From NCBI GenBank assembly GCA_013178185.1, contig JABLXC010000003.1:1-64000 (forward strand): a stretch of DNA of 64,000 bases, in the 5' to 3' direction. Below are positions 1 through 7,911 of this stretch, piece by piece (the first letter of the stretch is position 1; every line of letters starts with the position of its first letter). A model generated the notes under the pieces. That model had not been told where the DNA came from, made no database searches, and saw nothing but the letters and a program-made list of their open reading frames with translations. The position numbers and the translations under genes are program-made. The DNA is from Anaerolineae bacterium. GTDB lineage: Bacteria; Chloroflexota; Anaerolineae; Anaerolineales; Anaerolineaceae.

Positions 1-43
1 GGTGCTGTCTTTCAGTTCGATGACATTTCGGACATTCGTTCAT
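1..43 (-). CDS. Start of an unidentified zinc-ribbon-like gene running off the left edge
   Basis: An ATG on the minus strand at 43-41 opens a frame that runs off the window after 14 codons. The readable N-terminus has a CxxC pair (Cys at residues 4 and 7), as in short zinc ribbons. A good promoter lies directly upstream, which is why it is listed. The same kind of N-terminus is found in IS1-like transposases and in many other zinc-ribbon proteins, so the identity is open. Only 43 bases are visible. Confidence 0.3.
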   Translation of the reverse strand, partial: MNECPKCHRTERQH

Positions 44-49
44 GCGTAT

Positions 50-78
50 ATTATAACCCAAGATTTAGCCACTTCCAA
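50..78 (-). promoter_or_regulatory. Sigma-70-type promoter for the left-edge gene
   Basis: On the minus strand there is TTGGAA (plus 73-78), a 17-base spacer, and a perfect TATAAT (plus 50-55). The predicted transcription start falls on or next to the ATG at 43, so the transcript would be leaderless or nearly so. Confidence 0.5.
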
Positions 79-119
79 AATGCGATTTATCCAGGCACCC
101 AGTAGACAATCTTTATTTT

Positions 120-674
120 TTATTTTCCCCCTTTTCTTAATGGTTTTGGTAAGAATTGGTCAATTTCATCATCGGTAAAAGACATTTCTTCTTTTATTTT
201 TAATGCGCCTTGCGCCATTGAATATGCCTTCGATGAAGTATCTGGAGCCTCCAAATAAATCTCCTGTAGTTCCTTCAGGATAGTATCACGCTGCAATCGA
301 CCTTTATCATCATCGATAGCTTCATCAATTAAATCGGATAATAAATTGATGTATTTCTCACGAATTAACCATAAACGACGAGCGCATTTTCTGTGGTCTC
401 TAATTAATCGCCCTGGATCAAAACTAAGTTGGTATATAGTGACCATTGTAGCAGCAGACGCCAATATGGCAGTGACAAGTTGTAACCAGAAACCTTGCCC
501 AAACAATAAAGTAATTGCTCCACCTGCCGTTAAAGAAATTAAAACCGCTTCTAACCAACGAGCAGTTTTTTCATAATAACAAAGAATTTCTATTTGTTTC
601 TCGTGGGTTTTGTGAGTATAGACAACTCTGCCAAAAGATTCGCGAATACTCATCAGGAGCGTATCAGATGCCAT
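120..674 (-). CDS. SLATT-domain two-TM effector of a minimal CBASS system
   Basis: A 184-residue membrane protein with two hydrophobic helices at about 41-59 and 62-82, flanked by charged helical segments; the C-terminal half (about 90-184) is soluble and helical. This architecture matches the SLATT family (SMODS and SLOG-associating 2TM effectors), thought to perforate the inner membrane when a cyclic oligonucleotide is made. It lies 33 bases downstream of a CD-NTase gene on the same strand, the standard two-gene type I CBASS order. No nucleotide-binding domain is visible, so how it senses the second messenger is unknown. The family call rests on layout and context; the membrane segments are seen directly. 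Confidence 0.8.
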   Translation of the reverse strand: MASDTLLMSIRESFGRVVYTHKTHEKQIEILCYYEKTARWLEAVLISLTAGGAITLLFGQGFWLQLVTAILASAATMVTIYQLSFDPGRLIRDHRKCARRLWLIREKYINLLSDLIDEAIDDDKGRLQRDTILKELQEIYLEAPDTSSKAYSMAQGALKIKEEMSFTDDEIDQFLPKPLRKGGK

Positions 675-707
675 AAATCCTCTCCTTTTTCTAGTTATTC
701 ATTAAGG

Positions 708-1589
708 TTAGTCTGGAAACGAGTTCCCAAAAATATCTCGCCATTTTTGTTTTGCTGACCACTCTTGTTTGGGAGAGGCTGTTTCGTGGGCGATGGCTTC
801 CAGTGAAATGTTATAGCAACGGTTTGCTTTATATTGGAAAAGGCCTTTACCATAAACATATTGACCGCTTCCAGGAGCTTTCCAATGTTCTTGATCTTCA
901 TCTTGTTCTGCCATCCATTTAAAAAAGTCTCGGCAGAAAAAATCATAATAAAGATACGACTTATCTCGATAAGTGTAGCTTTCAATGAACTGATATGCCA
1001 ACGTATCAATAAGCAGTCCGCCAATTGGAACGTTCCATTTATTTTTCCAAGAACGCATCATTCGACAAAGAAGAATAAGATTGCCATTGCAAACAGCATT
1101 TCGGGCACGAATAGCCTCAATTTCTGGCTTGGGATTTGTTGTACGCCATCTTCCACCATTGTTTGAGTCCGGATATGTGAAACTATCATCTTTATTGATG
1201 AATGCAGGAACCACCTCGAAAGTTATGCCATCATTGAATGGAACGAGAATCACTTGACCATCTGCGCGGATACTTGTTGTGGAGTATGTTTTTTCAATTG
1301 AAGTCTTCACCGCATTTAAGAGCGCAGATTGCCCATTTCCTGAGTAATTGTTATATTGCTCATAGACAGAATATGGTAATTGGAAGATCATATCTAGATC
1401 ACTGATTCCTTGGATGGCTGTGTTTCTTCCATATGAGCCTACGTAGAGGCTATGGGCAGTGTCAGACGTAGTTGTCCAATAATCCGAATTTAACCTCCGG
1501 GTTATGTTTTTGTATCTTGTGGAAATTGTTCCACCATCTTGAACTTGGATATTTGCACAGAATCTGCTGAACCATTCAGCTAATCCCAT
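708..1589 (-). CDS. CD-NTase (SMODS-type cyclic oligonucleotide synthase) of CBASS
   Basis: A 293-residue nucleotidyltransferase. The GS motif is at residues 51-52, followed by the paired metal-binding acids D64 and D66 in a DLDM context. A third acid is at about E125, in an F-E-V-V-P context typical of cGAS/DncV-like enzymes. In CBASS such enzymes make a cyclic di- or trinucleotide on phage infection to trigger the effector, here the adjacent SLATT protein. No Cap2/Cap3 (E1/E2-JAB) or HORMA/TRIP13 genes are present, so this would be type I CBASS. The start has a GGAGAG ribosome site about 5 bases upstream. The product nucleotide cannot be told from sequence. Confidence 0.85.
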   Translation of the reverse strand: MGLAEWFSRFCANIQVQDGGTISTRYKNITRRLNSDYWTTTSDTAHSLYVGSYGRNTAIQGISDLDMIFQLPYSVYEQYNNYSGNGQSALLNAVKTSIEKTYSTTSIRADGQVILVPFNDGITFEVVPAFINKDDSFTYPDSNNGGRWRTTNPKPEIEAIRARNAVCNGNLILLCRMMRSWKNKWNVPIGGLLIDTLAYQFIESYTYRDKSYLYYDFFCRDFFKWMAEQDEDQEHWKAPGSGQYVYGKGLFQYKANRCYNISLEAIAHETASPKQEWSAKQKWRDIFGNSFPD

Positions 1590-1693
1590 TCGGTCTCTCC
1601 ATGTGAATATTTTTGTATCATACTTCTATGCCTCTACTGATCTTTCACTATGTAGCTTTATGAGAAAGAATCCTTTATGGGTACACTTTTAAT

Positions 1694-3835
1694 TTACAGC
1701 TTGTTTAAAGCTGCCACAAGATCTTCACCATGCAAGGCTACAAGACCACTTGCAGATTGAGGTTGCCCCCCATCATCCTGACTAAAGAAACTTGGTAGTA
1801 CCTGGCGCAGCAGATCGGCCTGGCCATAAAAATATTCCTTGAGAAGCGGAACCACCTGGTAATTCCAGATGTCATCCAAACAATTAAGCTTTTCCACCTC
1901 ATCCGCGATCACTTGGAGTGGTAGAAAATAACTGTGTCCGATCTGATAATCTGCACCACGTAGTTCAACAATGCGCTGATTCAAATTTCTCAAGCAAGTT
2001 CCAATATTCAAAGCATCTTCTTCTGCCAATGAAACATTGATTCCATCAAGCAATTCAGCCTCAGGTAATAATTCTAGAAAAGCGAATCGCCGGCGTAAAG
2101 CGACATCCAGTAAGGCAATGCTTCGATCAGCAGTATTCATTGTGCCAATAATGGCTAGATTCACCGGAACCTGGAAATCTTCTTTGCTGTATGGAAGCTC
2201 AACTGGCTGCTTTCCTCGTTTATCCGCTTCAATGAGTGTCATCAGCTCGCCAAATATTTTAGCGATATTTCCACGATTAATTTCATCAATAACCAGAACA
2301 TATTGGTTATTTGGGTCATCTTTAGCACGGGCACATAGGCTGCGGAAGATCCCTGGTTTCAATTCAAAAGCCAATACCATCGCATCACCCTGCTCGGTTT
2401 TGGGACGTAAACCTTCCACAAAATCTTCGTAAGCATATGACTGGTGAAAAGTCACCCAACGAATAAAATCTTCTGGTTGGTTTATTGCAGGAGGACCTTG
2501 CTTGATCAAGGTAAGGCGATCCGTTAATGTCCCTTGGACATATTCTTTTCCGGCTGGTGTCAAAAACCATTGGCTATTATCAGTTTTGTCAAAAAGAAAT
2601 GGCTCAGCACGTGAAGTCAGTTTGACGGTCTGACTTTCGATAGCTGTGTGCGATTGCAGATACCCCCAAATTTGGTTTTTTTGGTGTTTTACAGGATTTT
2701 GTCTAAATCGAGCCTGAACCAATTCCATTTCTTCAAGCTGAGGAACCGAATATTTCTTATCATGTCCTGTTCTGTACATATCCAAAGCTAAAATATCATA
2801 GAAAGGCAAATCCTCTATGATTGTTTGCACAAAGGCAGCTCGAGACTGAGCCTGTTTGAGTTGGGGAGCGACCAGGCGATTTGCAATTATTTTCGCCCAG
2901 AAAGTTTTACCTGTTCCAGGAGGACCGAAAAGAATCAAATTCTTAAAGCGGTTCAACAAGCGCAATGCATCGACTACAATCCAGGAGTCCTTTTGAGGTT
3001 CTTCCGTTTTTTTGCCTGTCTCAGGTTGCAGCGGTGTTTCCACTTCATCGGGATTCCATTCTTGCTTAAGGTCCCTATAAAAATCAAAGTCATGACCACT
3101 TGATTGTGCGCCGGCTAAACCTTCTCGGATTTGGTGTAAACGTGTATCGAGATCAGTGTGCGGGTCAGAAACATATTTAATATAGCGACTAACAATTTTT
3201 TCTTTGTGGGCTGTGCTTATAATCCGCTCATATTGATCTGGGAACATCAAATACAAGATGGCATGTCGGAGATCATAAGCTCGATCGCCTTTTGCTGGGA
3301 TACCTTCCAGGATTTCATCGAGCATTGATTGTACTTGCGTTGAATCTGTTAATATTTGTGCAGCATTACCTTGCTCTTTTAATCGTAAAGCAAATGCAGC
3401 CAATAAATGGAGTTGGGCATATCGAAAATGATATTTCTGAGTGGTTCTGGTAAATCCATTCTTTTGAGCTGCCCAAATGGGATCATTTTCTGGTGGTAGA
3501 GTCAAACCGCTTTTCTGAGCAGCCCAACTAATATTGCGTACACGTGTAGCAAGCGTGATGTTTGCAGATGGTAAATAGTAAACATAGTGCATATCAGCTG
3601 CTAGCCCCCATAAGATTGGCGGTGCCCCAATAAGTTGCTGTTCTAATTTCTCGTTAAAATTTAATTCCCCTTCCAGGTTGGGGCTATCAATAACCTGCAT
3701 TTTCCAACGTCGCAAGTTGGCGATTGTCCATATCTGTTGGTTCGGCCAAATGAGTGAACGATCCTGCAGCAAGCAGCGTTCCTGAAAAAGATGAAATGCA
3801 TCGTAGAGTGGTTGAAATTCTGTCATACGGGCCAT
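1694..3835 (-). CDS. mcrB: McrB-like AAA+ GTPase subunit of a type IV restriction system
   Basis: A 713-residue protein. Residues 1-290 form a poorly conserved N-terminal region, probably the DNA-recognition part. An AAA+ motor follows, with Walker A GPPGTGKT at 304-311, Walker B IDEINRGN at about 515, and the McrB sensor signature MNTADRS at about 567. McrB hydrolyses GTP and moves DNA for cleavage by McrC, usually against modified foreign DNA. The start is chosen for its GGAGG site 4 bases upstream; it overlaps the end of the McrC gene by 13 bases, indicating translational coupling. The N-terminus does not show a domain I recognise, so the modification read is unknown. Confidence 0.88.
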   Translation of the reverse strand: MARMTEFQPLYDAFHLFQERCLLQDRSLIWPNQQIWTIANLRRWKMQVIDSPNLEGELNFNEKLEQQLIGAPPILWGLAADMHYVYYLPSANITLATRVRNISWAAQKSGLTLPPENDPIWAAQKNGFTRTTQKYHFRYAQLHLLAAFALRLKEQGNAAQILTDSTQVQSMLDEILEGIPAKGDRAYDLRHAILYLMFPDQYERIISTAHKEKIVSRYIKYVSDPHTDLDTRLHQIREGLAGAQSSGHDFDFYRDLKQEWNPDEVETPLQPETGKKTEEPQKDSWIVVDALRLLNRFKNLILFGPPGTGKTFWAKIIANRLVAPQLKQAQSRAAFVQTIIEDLPFYDILALDMYRTGHDKKYSVPQLEEMELVQARFRQNPVKHQKNQIWGYLQSHTAIESQTVKLTSRAEPFLFDKTDNSQWFLTPAGKEYVQGTLTDRLTLIKQGPPAINQPEDFIRWVTFHQSYAYEDFVEGLRPKTEQGDAMVLAFELKPGIFRSLCARAKDDPNNQYVLVIDEINRGNIAKIFGELMTLIEADKRGKQPVELPYSKEDFQVPVNLAIIGTMNTADRSIALLDVALRRRFAFLELLPEAELLDGINVSLAEEDALNIGTCLRNLNQRIVELRGADYQIGHSYFLPLQVIADEVEKLNCLDDIWNYQVVPLLKEYFYGQADLLRQVLPSFFSQDDGGQPQSASGLVALHGEDLVAALNKL

Positions 3836-5211
3836 ATTACCTCCGAGGGTGAACCTATTTGCAAGAAAGTCGAATACAAAATATTACGAAATTCCTGTAT
3901 CAATGGAAAAAATTGATTCAACGGTTGATGCAAATTCAAAGTTGCAACGAATATCCGGATAGAGGTCTGCTCGACCATCAGTACTTTTGGTGGGAACTCT
4001 TCTGCTCCAAGCGTATGCGGGTACAGAAGTAAAATATTCCGGCAATGAAATTGGGTGGCATAAGCCAGCATTTGATAAGCATCACCTTCAGCGACCGCAC
4101 GATATGACTGTTTTAGAGGAAGCGCCTTGTTTTTTGTATCAATAATCAGATTCGGTTGACCGGGAAAGCCTATGATTATGTCAGGTTTTAGGGGAAACAT
4201 TGGTTTCTCAGACGATGGAATTGGTAAAACCATATGCCTCTTTGATATACTGCCTTGTAATTCAATTGGTAGATCTCGCCATTCCTCAGGCAGAATAAGC
4301 CGACTGTAAGTTTGCAAAAAACTGGCGATAAACTGCTCAAATAGGCGATCCATATCAAAAACGAATGCAAATGCGCGCTGCCCACCAGCCGACAACTGTA
4401 CCGTTAATCCTTCCAACAATAACCGAGCTAATTGAAAAGCAGGATAAAAGCGTTCATTCAAGCGATTGAATTCAATATGATCCAAATCTACGGAATTTAA
4501 CTGCGCAGGTAGGTGAACTGGCTGCAACCAGATTTCAAGATCCGCCAACATCTGACGATTCTGTGTATCACGTGTTATCCGTTGTAACCGATCTACTGCA
4601 AGGCGGAAAACCCGGTTAAGTAAAGTATCTGGCAAATAATCATCGAAAGCGACATCCAATCCTTGAGTTAAGTTTGGCTGACGGGAAAATTGCCGTGCAA
4701 TATTCCATCGCCCGCGCACATAGGGGAGTAAATCTTCTCTACGAACATAATCCTGGTGAAAACCCTGTTGTAATTGGGTTATCAGTTCGACAGCGAACTG
4801 ACGAGTAAGCATTTCAAGCCACGTGCCACGATTGGTACTTAATGACGCCAGAGATTGGTTATGCAATTTCAGGCGGCGTGCATGCGCTAATAAGTGCAAA
4901 AAGTTTTGCGATGCAGATATTGCCGCCTTTTCATAAGAAGCTGAGCCTATGACGGCTTCAGAATTAGCTTCCGGATCACAATCAATTTTGGGTAAGATTT
5001 GAATCGTGCGTCCCCCTGCCTGGATAACCCCCACAAATTGAGTGGCGCGTAACCCCTTGCGTTCAAGGCGGATTAATTCCTTTCCTGAGTTTTGATTTAG
5101 ACGATCCAGGATTTCGAATAACGGATCATTGACTGTCAAGCCAAGAGCCTGGTAAGAAATTGTTTGTCTCTCAAATAGGGTTATTACGCTATCCACTGTT
5201 GTACTTTCCAA
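3823..5211 (-). CDS. mcrC: McrC-like nuclease subunit
   Basis: A 462-residue protein of the McrC family. An N-terminal region of about 270 residues is followed by a PD-(D/E)xK nuclease fold. A proline-aspartate pair at about residue 343 precedes an I-I-D-T-K strand about 15 residues later, the typical catalytic arrangement. It supplies DNA cleavage for the McrB motor encoded downstream, with a 13-base overlap. In the classic locus McrB comes first; here the order is C then B. The annotated start is TTG at 5211 with little ribosome-site signal. A GTG at 5196 preceded by GGAAAG is an equally plausible start. Confidence 0.85.
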   Translation of the reverse strand: MESTTVDSVITLFERQTISYQALGLTVNDPLFEILDRLNQNSGKELIRLERKGLRATQFVGVIQAGGRTIQILPKIDCDPEANSEAVIGSASYEKAAISASQNFLHLLAHARRLKLHNQSLASLSTNRGTWLEMLTRQFAVELITQLQQGFHQDYVRREDLLPYVRGRWNIARQFSRQPNLTQGLDVAFDDYLPDTLLNRVFRLAVDRLQRITRDTQNRQMLADLEIWLQPVHLPAQLNSVDLDHIEFNRLNERFYPAFQLARLLLEGLTVQLSAGGQRAFAFVFDMDRLFEQFIASFLQTYSRLILPEEWRDLPIELQGSISKRHMVLPIPSSEKPMFPLKPDIIIGFPGQPNLIIDTKNKALPLKQSYRAVAEGDAYQMLAYATQFHCRNILLLYPHTLGAEEFPPKVLMVEQTSIRIFVATLNLHQPLNQFFPLIQEFRNILYSTFLQIGSPSEVIWPV

Positions 5212-5392
5212 AATTCTTTATTTGTAAAAATCGTGAAACCAAAAAAAGGAATGGAAGCCTTAAAAAGGTTGTGACTATCCCCTTAATTATATGATCATCG
5301 ACCTCAAATAAGTTTTTAAACGCAGACGCTTTTTCTGTTCCGGTATTGTTTCGCAGTTTTTTTCTTATTTGTGCATCTATCGAAATTCATAC

Positions 5393-5421
5393 TTGTAAAA
5401 GTAATACATTTGTATTACAAT
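5393..5421 (+). promoter_or_regulatory. Promoter of the RHH small-protein operon, carrying a palindromic operator
   Basis: TTGTAA (5393-5398), a 17-base spacer and TACAAT (5416-5421) form a well-spaced sigma-70-type promoter. Within it sits the perfect inverted repeat GTAATAC-N4-GTATTAC (5401-5418), which covers the spacer and part of the -10. The gene downstream encodes a ribbon-helix-helix protein, so autorepression is the natural reading. Confidence 0.6.
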
Positions 5422-5447
5422 ATATCTATCTTGATTAAGGAGCCAAA

Positions 5448-5675
5448 ATGCCCAGGAAAAACTCACCCACCAAACCAGTACGTTCTTTTCGACTAAGTTA
5501 TGAGTGTGTTCGCCAATTGAAAGATTTAGCCGGCAATATGGGGCGCAGTGAAGGAGATGTGGTCGAGGTTTCTATTGATCGGATGTATCGGGAAGAGCTT
5601 AGATTTGGAAATTTGATGATCAGTGAAGGTAAAAAGCCTGAAGATAACTATAAGGTCGAAAAGGCGGAGCAATAG
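5448..5675 (+). CDS. Small ribbon-helix-helix (CopG/Arc-like) DNA-binding protein
   Basis: A 75-residue basic protein. A short strand at about residues 12-18 (V-R-S-F-R-L-S) is followed by two helices at about 19-33 and 34-52, the arrangement of ribbon-helix-helix repressors and antitoxins. AAGGAG lies about 6 bases before the ATG. The gene sits behind a promoter with a perfect palindrome and 2 bases before a small membrane-protein gene, so the pair looks like an autoregulated two-gene unit, possibly antitoxin plus toxin. The fold assignment is by pattern; no specific family was recognised. Confidence 0.6.
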   Translation: MPRKNSPTKPVRSFRLSYECVRQLKDLAGNMGRSEGDVVEVSIDRMYREELRFGNLMISEGKKPEDNYKVEKAEQ

Positions 5676-5677
5676 AA

Positions 5678-6007
5678 ATGATTGCAGGGTTCATTCACCT
5701 GGTTTGGAAGGTCATTTGGAATGTGGTCGTGGTTCTGGTCTGTGCTGGTCTGATTTTTATCGGTTACAAAGCCAATCAACCCATGAGCGTAGCCGGCGCG
5801 CCGAAAGGAATGACTTATGTTGAGTTCATCCAGGACCGGCTTGAGGCAGCAAAAACCGTCGAACCCTCCCGATGTGGATGGGGTATGATGCTTTCCCTGG
5901 CTGCGCTTGGACCGATTTATAGCGTGGTTTATACCGAAGTGGCGATTCACCCCGACGGTTTCCTGGATAAGGTTACAGCGCCTGACCTGATATTCCCTCC
6001 GGGGTAG
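5678..6007 (+). CDS. Small membrane protein, probably frameshifted near its end
   Basis: 109 residues as read. There is one strong membrane helix at about 6-29 and a second, weaker hydrophobic stretch at about 68-86 with a Cys before it. The start follows the RHH gene by 2 bases, with GGAG overlapping that gene's end. The frame stops at TAG 6005-6007, just after a GGGG run. A one-base shift there continues into a coherent frame to 6132 that would give about 151 residues. No family is recognised. The context (defence island, RHH partner) allows a toxin or an immunity-associated membrane protein, but this is inference. Confidence 0.5.
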   Translation: MIAGFIHLVWKVIWNVVVVLVCAGLIFIGYKANQPMSVAGAPKGMTYVEFIQDRLEAAKTVEPSRCGWGMMLSLAALGPIYSVVYTEVAIHPDGFLDKVTAPDLIFPPG

Positions 6008-6132
6008 CTGAAGCAAAGTGGTATGAAGTCCCTGGTATCTGGTGGAATGTTGTGGAACAGTTATCCTGGACAATGTTGGGGAAACAAAGCTCGTTTGGAC
6101 GCCAGTTCCGGCCAGTAGCAAATAATGAGTAA
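5986..6132 (+). other. Shifted-frame continuation of the small membrane protein
   Basis: After the TAG at 6005-6007, the -1 frame stays open from 5986 to a TAA at 6130-6132. It encodes about 40 protein-like residues rich in Trp, Tyr and Val. One extra G in the GGGG run at 6001-6004 would join it to the 5678 gene. This may be a real indel mutation, an assembly error in a short homopolymer, or programmed slippage. Confidence 0.45.
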
Positions 6133-6153
6133 TAACATAACAAGTAATACCCC

Positions 6154-6209
6154 TTGTAATCTGAGCTTATATATAGGATAATAGACATAAATCGTCTATT
6201 ATCCTATAT
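6154..6209 (+). promoter_or_regulatory. AbiE promoter with a 16-bp perfect inverted-repeat operator over the start codon
   Basis: TTGTAA (6154-6159), a 17-base spacer and GATAAT (6177-6182) form the promoter. An inverted repeat with two perfect 16-base arms (6171-6186 and 6194-6209) and a 7-base centre begins before the -10 and ends inside the ATG at 6208. AbiEi proteins are known to repress their own operon through inverted repeats, so this is very probably the AbiEi operator. No Shine-Dalgarno sequence precedes the ATG. Confidence 0.7.
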
Positions 6210-6864
6210 GAAATCAGAAAACCTTTCCTCTCTTGAATCTTTTCCATACTTTACCATTGAAGCGGTAAAACAGCTTCTTGGCGATGAATCCGTTGCCGCC
6301 GGCACGATTCAAACAGCGCTGTATCGCTGGATGAAAGCTGGACAAATCATCCAGTTGAAAAAAGGCGTTTATATGACACGCCGCTTTTTCGAACAGCATC
6401 GTACGGACGCTGATTTTGCACCCATGGTCAGCGCAATTTTGATCCCCCAGTCCTATCTATCGCTGGAATATATACTGCAGCGTCACGCCATTCTGACTGA
6501 AATGACTTACCCGGTTACTGCTGTTACGCTCAAACAGACCCGTGTATTCGAAAACAAACTCGGGACTTTTACTTACCGCAATATCAAAGCGGAACTGTAT
6601 CAGGGTTTTATATTTTCCGAATACATGGGCATTCCGATAGCCCAGGCAACGGCGGCAAAGGCACTTTTTGATTTTCTCTATTTTCGCCCCTGGAAGGGCA
6701 GCAAGCGGTTGGCGGGCTATGACCTGTCAGAGGATCTCCGTCTTAACATTGAAGACTTCTCAGAAAATGATCAGGTTGAATTTTCAACCTTCGTGGAGAT
6801 CAGTAACAGCAAAAAGATGGAGCAGATATTGAAAAACCTGAGGATAACCGTATGGCGACATTAA
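6208..6864 (+). CDS. abiEi: AbiEi-type antitoxin / transcriptional autorepressor
   Basis: A 218-residue protein. An N-terminal winged-helix region (about 10-60) contains the YRWMKAGQI-like stretch common to AbiEi antitoxins. A C-terminal domain (about 75-218) follows, usually needed for toxin neutralisation. In type IV toxin-antitoxin systems AbiEi silences AbiEii without stable contact and represses the operon. The stop overlaps the toxin start by 13 bases. The perfect inverted repeat across the promoter and start codon supports autoregulation. The call comes from gene pairing and N-terminal pattern. Confidence 0.8.
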   Translation: MKSENLSSLESFPYFTIEAVKQLLGDESVAAGTIQTALYRWMKAGQIIQLKKGVYMTRRFFEQHRTDADFAPMVSAILIPQSYLSLEYILQRHAILTEMTYPVTAVTLKQTRVFENKLGTFTYRNIKAELYQGFIFSEYMGIPIAQATAAKALFDFLYFRPWKGSKRLAGYDLSEDLRLNIEDFSENDQVEFSTFVEISNSKKMEQILKNLRITVWRH

Positions 6865-7685
6865 TCCAGTTGATGCAAAACATCCTGTCACAAAAAGACC
6901 CTTTGCTGCCCAATGAAACCAAGCGGGTGATTCTCAAGGAATTTTTACAGGCATATACTCTCGATTTTCTCTACAATCACCCGGTCTACCGCAAACTCAA
7001 TTTTTATGGCGGTACCTGCTTGCATGTGATCTATGGCCTGAACCGTCTTTCGGAAGATATTGATCTGGATAACAGCAATGGAATTGATTTGAGCAATCTC
7101 GAAAACGATTTGCTAACATTCTTCCGTTCCAACATCGGGTATGCCGATGTGACCGCCAAAACCCAGATTGGGGAGTGGGGCGTCCGGCGCACTACCTTGA
7201 AGTTCCCGATTCTCTATGCTTTGGGATTGACCTCGCATGCCAACGAACCACTGCATCTAAAAGTGGAGGTCAGCCAGCATAAGCAAATTTCTATCATTCG
7301 CAAAACACCGGTACTGTTTTTTGGCCGGAGTTTTGTGGCTGCGCATTTTACACTGGAAACGATGATGGCTGGGAAGATGTTGGCCTGCCTGGAGCGCAAT
7401 TTTCAGAAGAGCGAAGGGGCTACGATCAAAGGTCGCGATTTTTATGATCTGCTGTGGTTCATGCAGCAAAAGATCATGCCACTGGAGGATAAGCTTGCAA
7501 ATGACGGTCGCCAGTCCTACACTGTTCAATCTGCGATGGAATTGCTGGGTGAAAAGATTGCTGAAATGAAGCTCTCTGATCTGGCTGAGGATTTATTGCC
7601 TTTGTTTGAACAGCGATCTTTCATCGAAGCCTGGCTGGAAGGGTTCAAGGAGAATTATAGAGAGTATGTGAAGAGCTATATGTAA
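6852..7685 (+). CDS. abiEii: AbiEii-type nucleotidyltransferase toxin
   Basis: A 277-residue protein of the AbiEii/DUF1814 nucleotidyltransferase family. The diagnostic motif starts at about residue 54 with GGT, followed after about 12 residues by a L-S-E-D-I-D-L core holding the metal-binding Asp pair. Members transfer nucleotides, in some cases to tRNA acceptor ends, and block growth when free of AbiEi. Catalytic residues look intact and the frame is unbroken, so the module may be functional. It overlaps the antitoxin gene and ends the plus-strand part of the island. Confidence 0.85.
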   Translation: MATLIQLMQNILSQKDPLLPNETKRVILKEFLQAYTLDFLYNHPVYRKLNFYGGTCLHVIYGLNRLSEDIDLDNSNGIDLSNLENDLLTFFRSNIGYADVTAKTQIGEWGVRRTTLKFPILYALGLTSHANEPLHLKVEVSQHKQISIIRKTPVLFFGRSFVAAHFTLETMMAGKMLACLERNFQKSEGATIKGRDFYDLLWFMQQKIMPLEDKLANDGRQSYTVQSAMELLGEKIAEMKLSDLAEDLLPLFEQRSFIEAWLEGFKENYREYVKSYM

Positions 7686-7699
7686 AAATCACACTTATC

Positions 7700-7897
7700 T
7701 CACCTAAACGATAAATATTCCAAATTATCACCATCCCTCTCTAGGTGTATGTATTTTGATTGAGAGATAAGGCTGCGAATCTCACCATTTAATCGATAGG
7801 GATATAACTCAGGAAGCCGGAACAAATCGTTAAGCAGCACCCAATCTTCTGCAACCCGAAAGAACGGTAAGGGTGAGGTTGCGCCGCGTAAGACCAT
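7700..7897 (-). CDS. Unidentified short protein or gene fragment
   Basis: A 65-residue frame with a protein-like composition: a Leu/Arg/Glu-rich helix in the middle and a charged tail. It lies between the AbiE toxin and the recombinase remnant. The start at 7897 has no clear ribosome site. It may be the tail of a gene cut by the same rearrangement that left the recombinase fragment. No family is recognised. Confidence 0.2.
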   Translation of the reverse strand: MVLRGATSPLPFFRVAEDWVLLNDLFRLPELYPYRLNGEIRSLISQSKYIHLERDGDNLEYLSFR

Positions 7898-7911
7898 GTC
7901 CAGAGCAAGAC

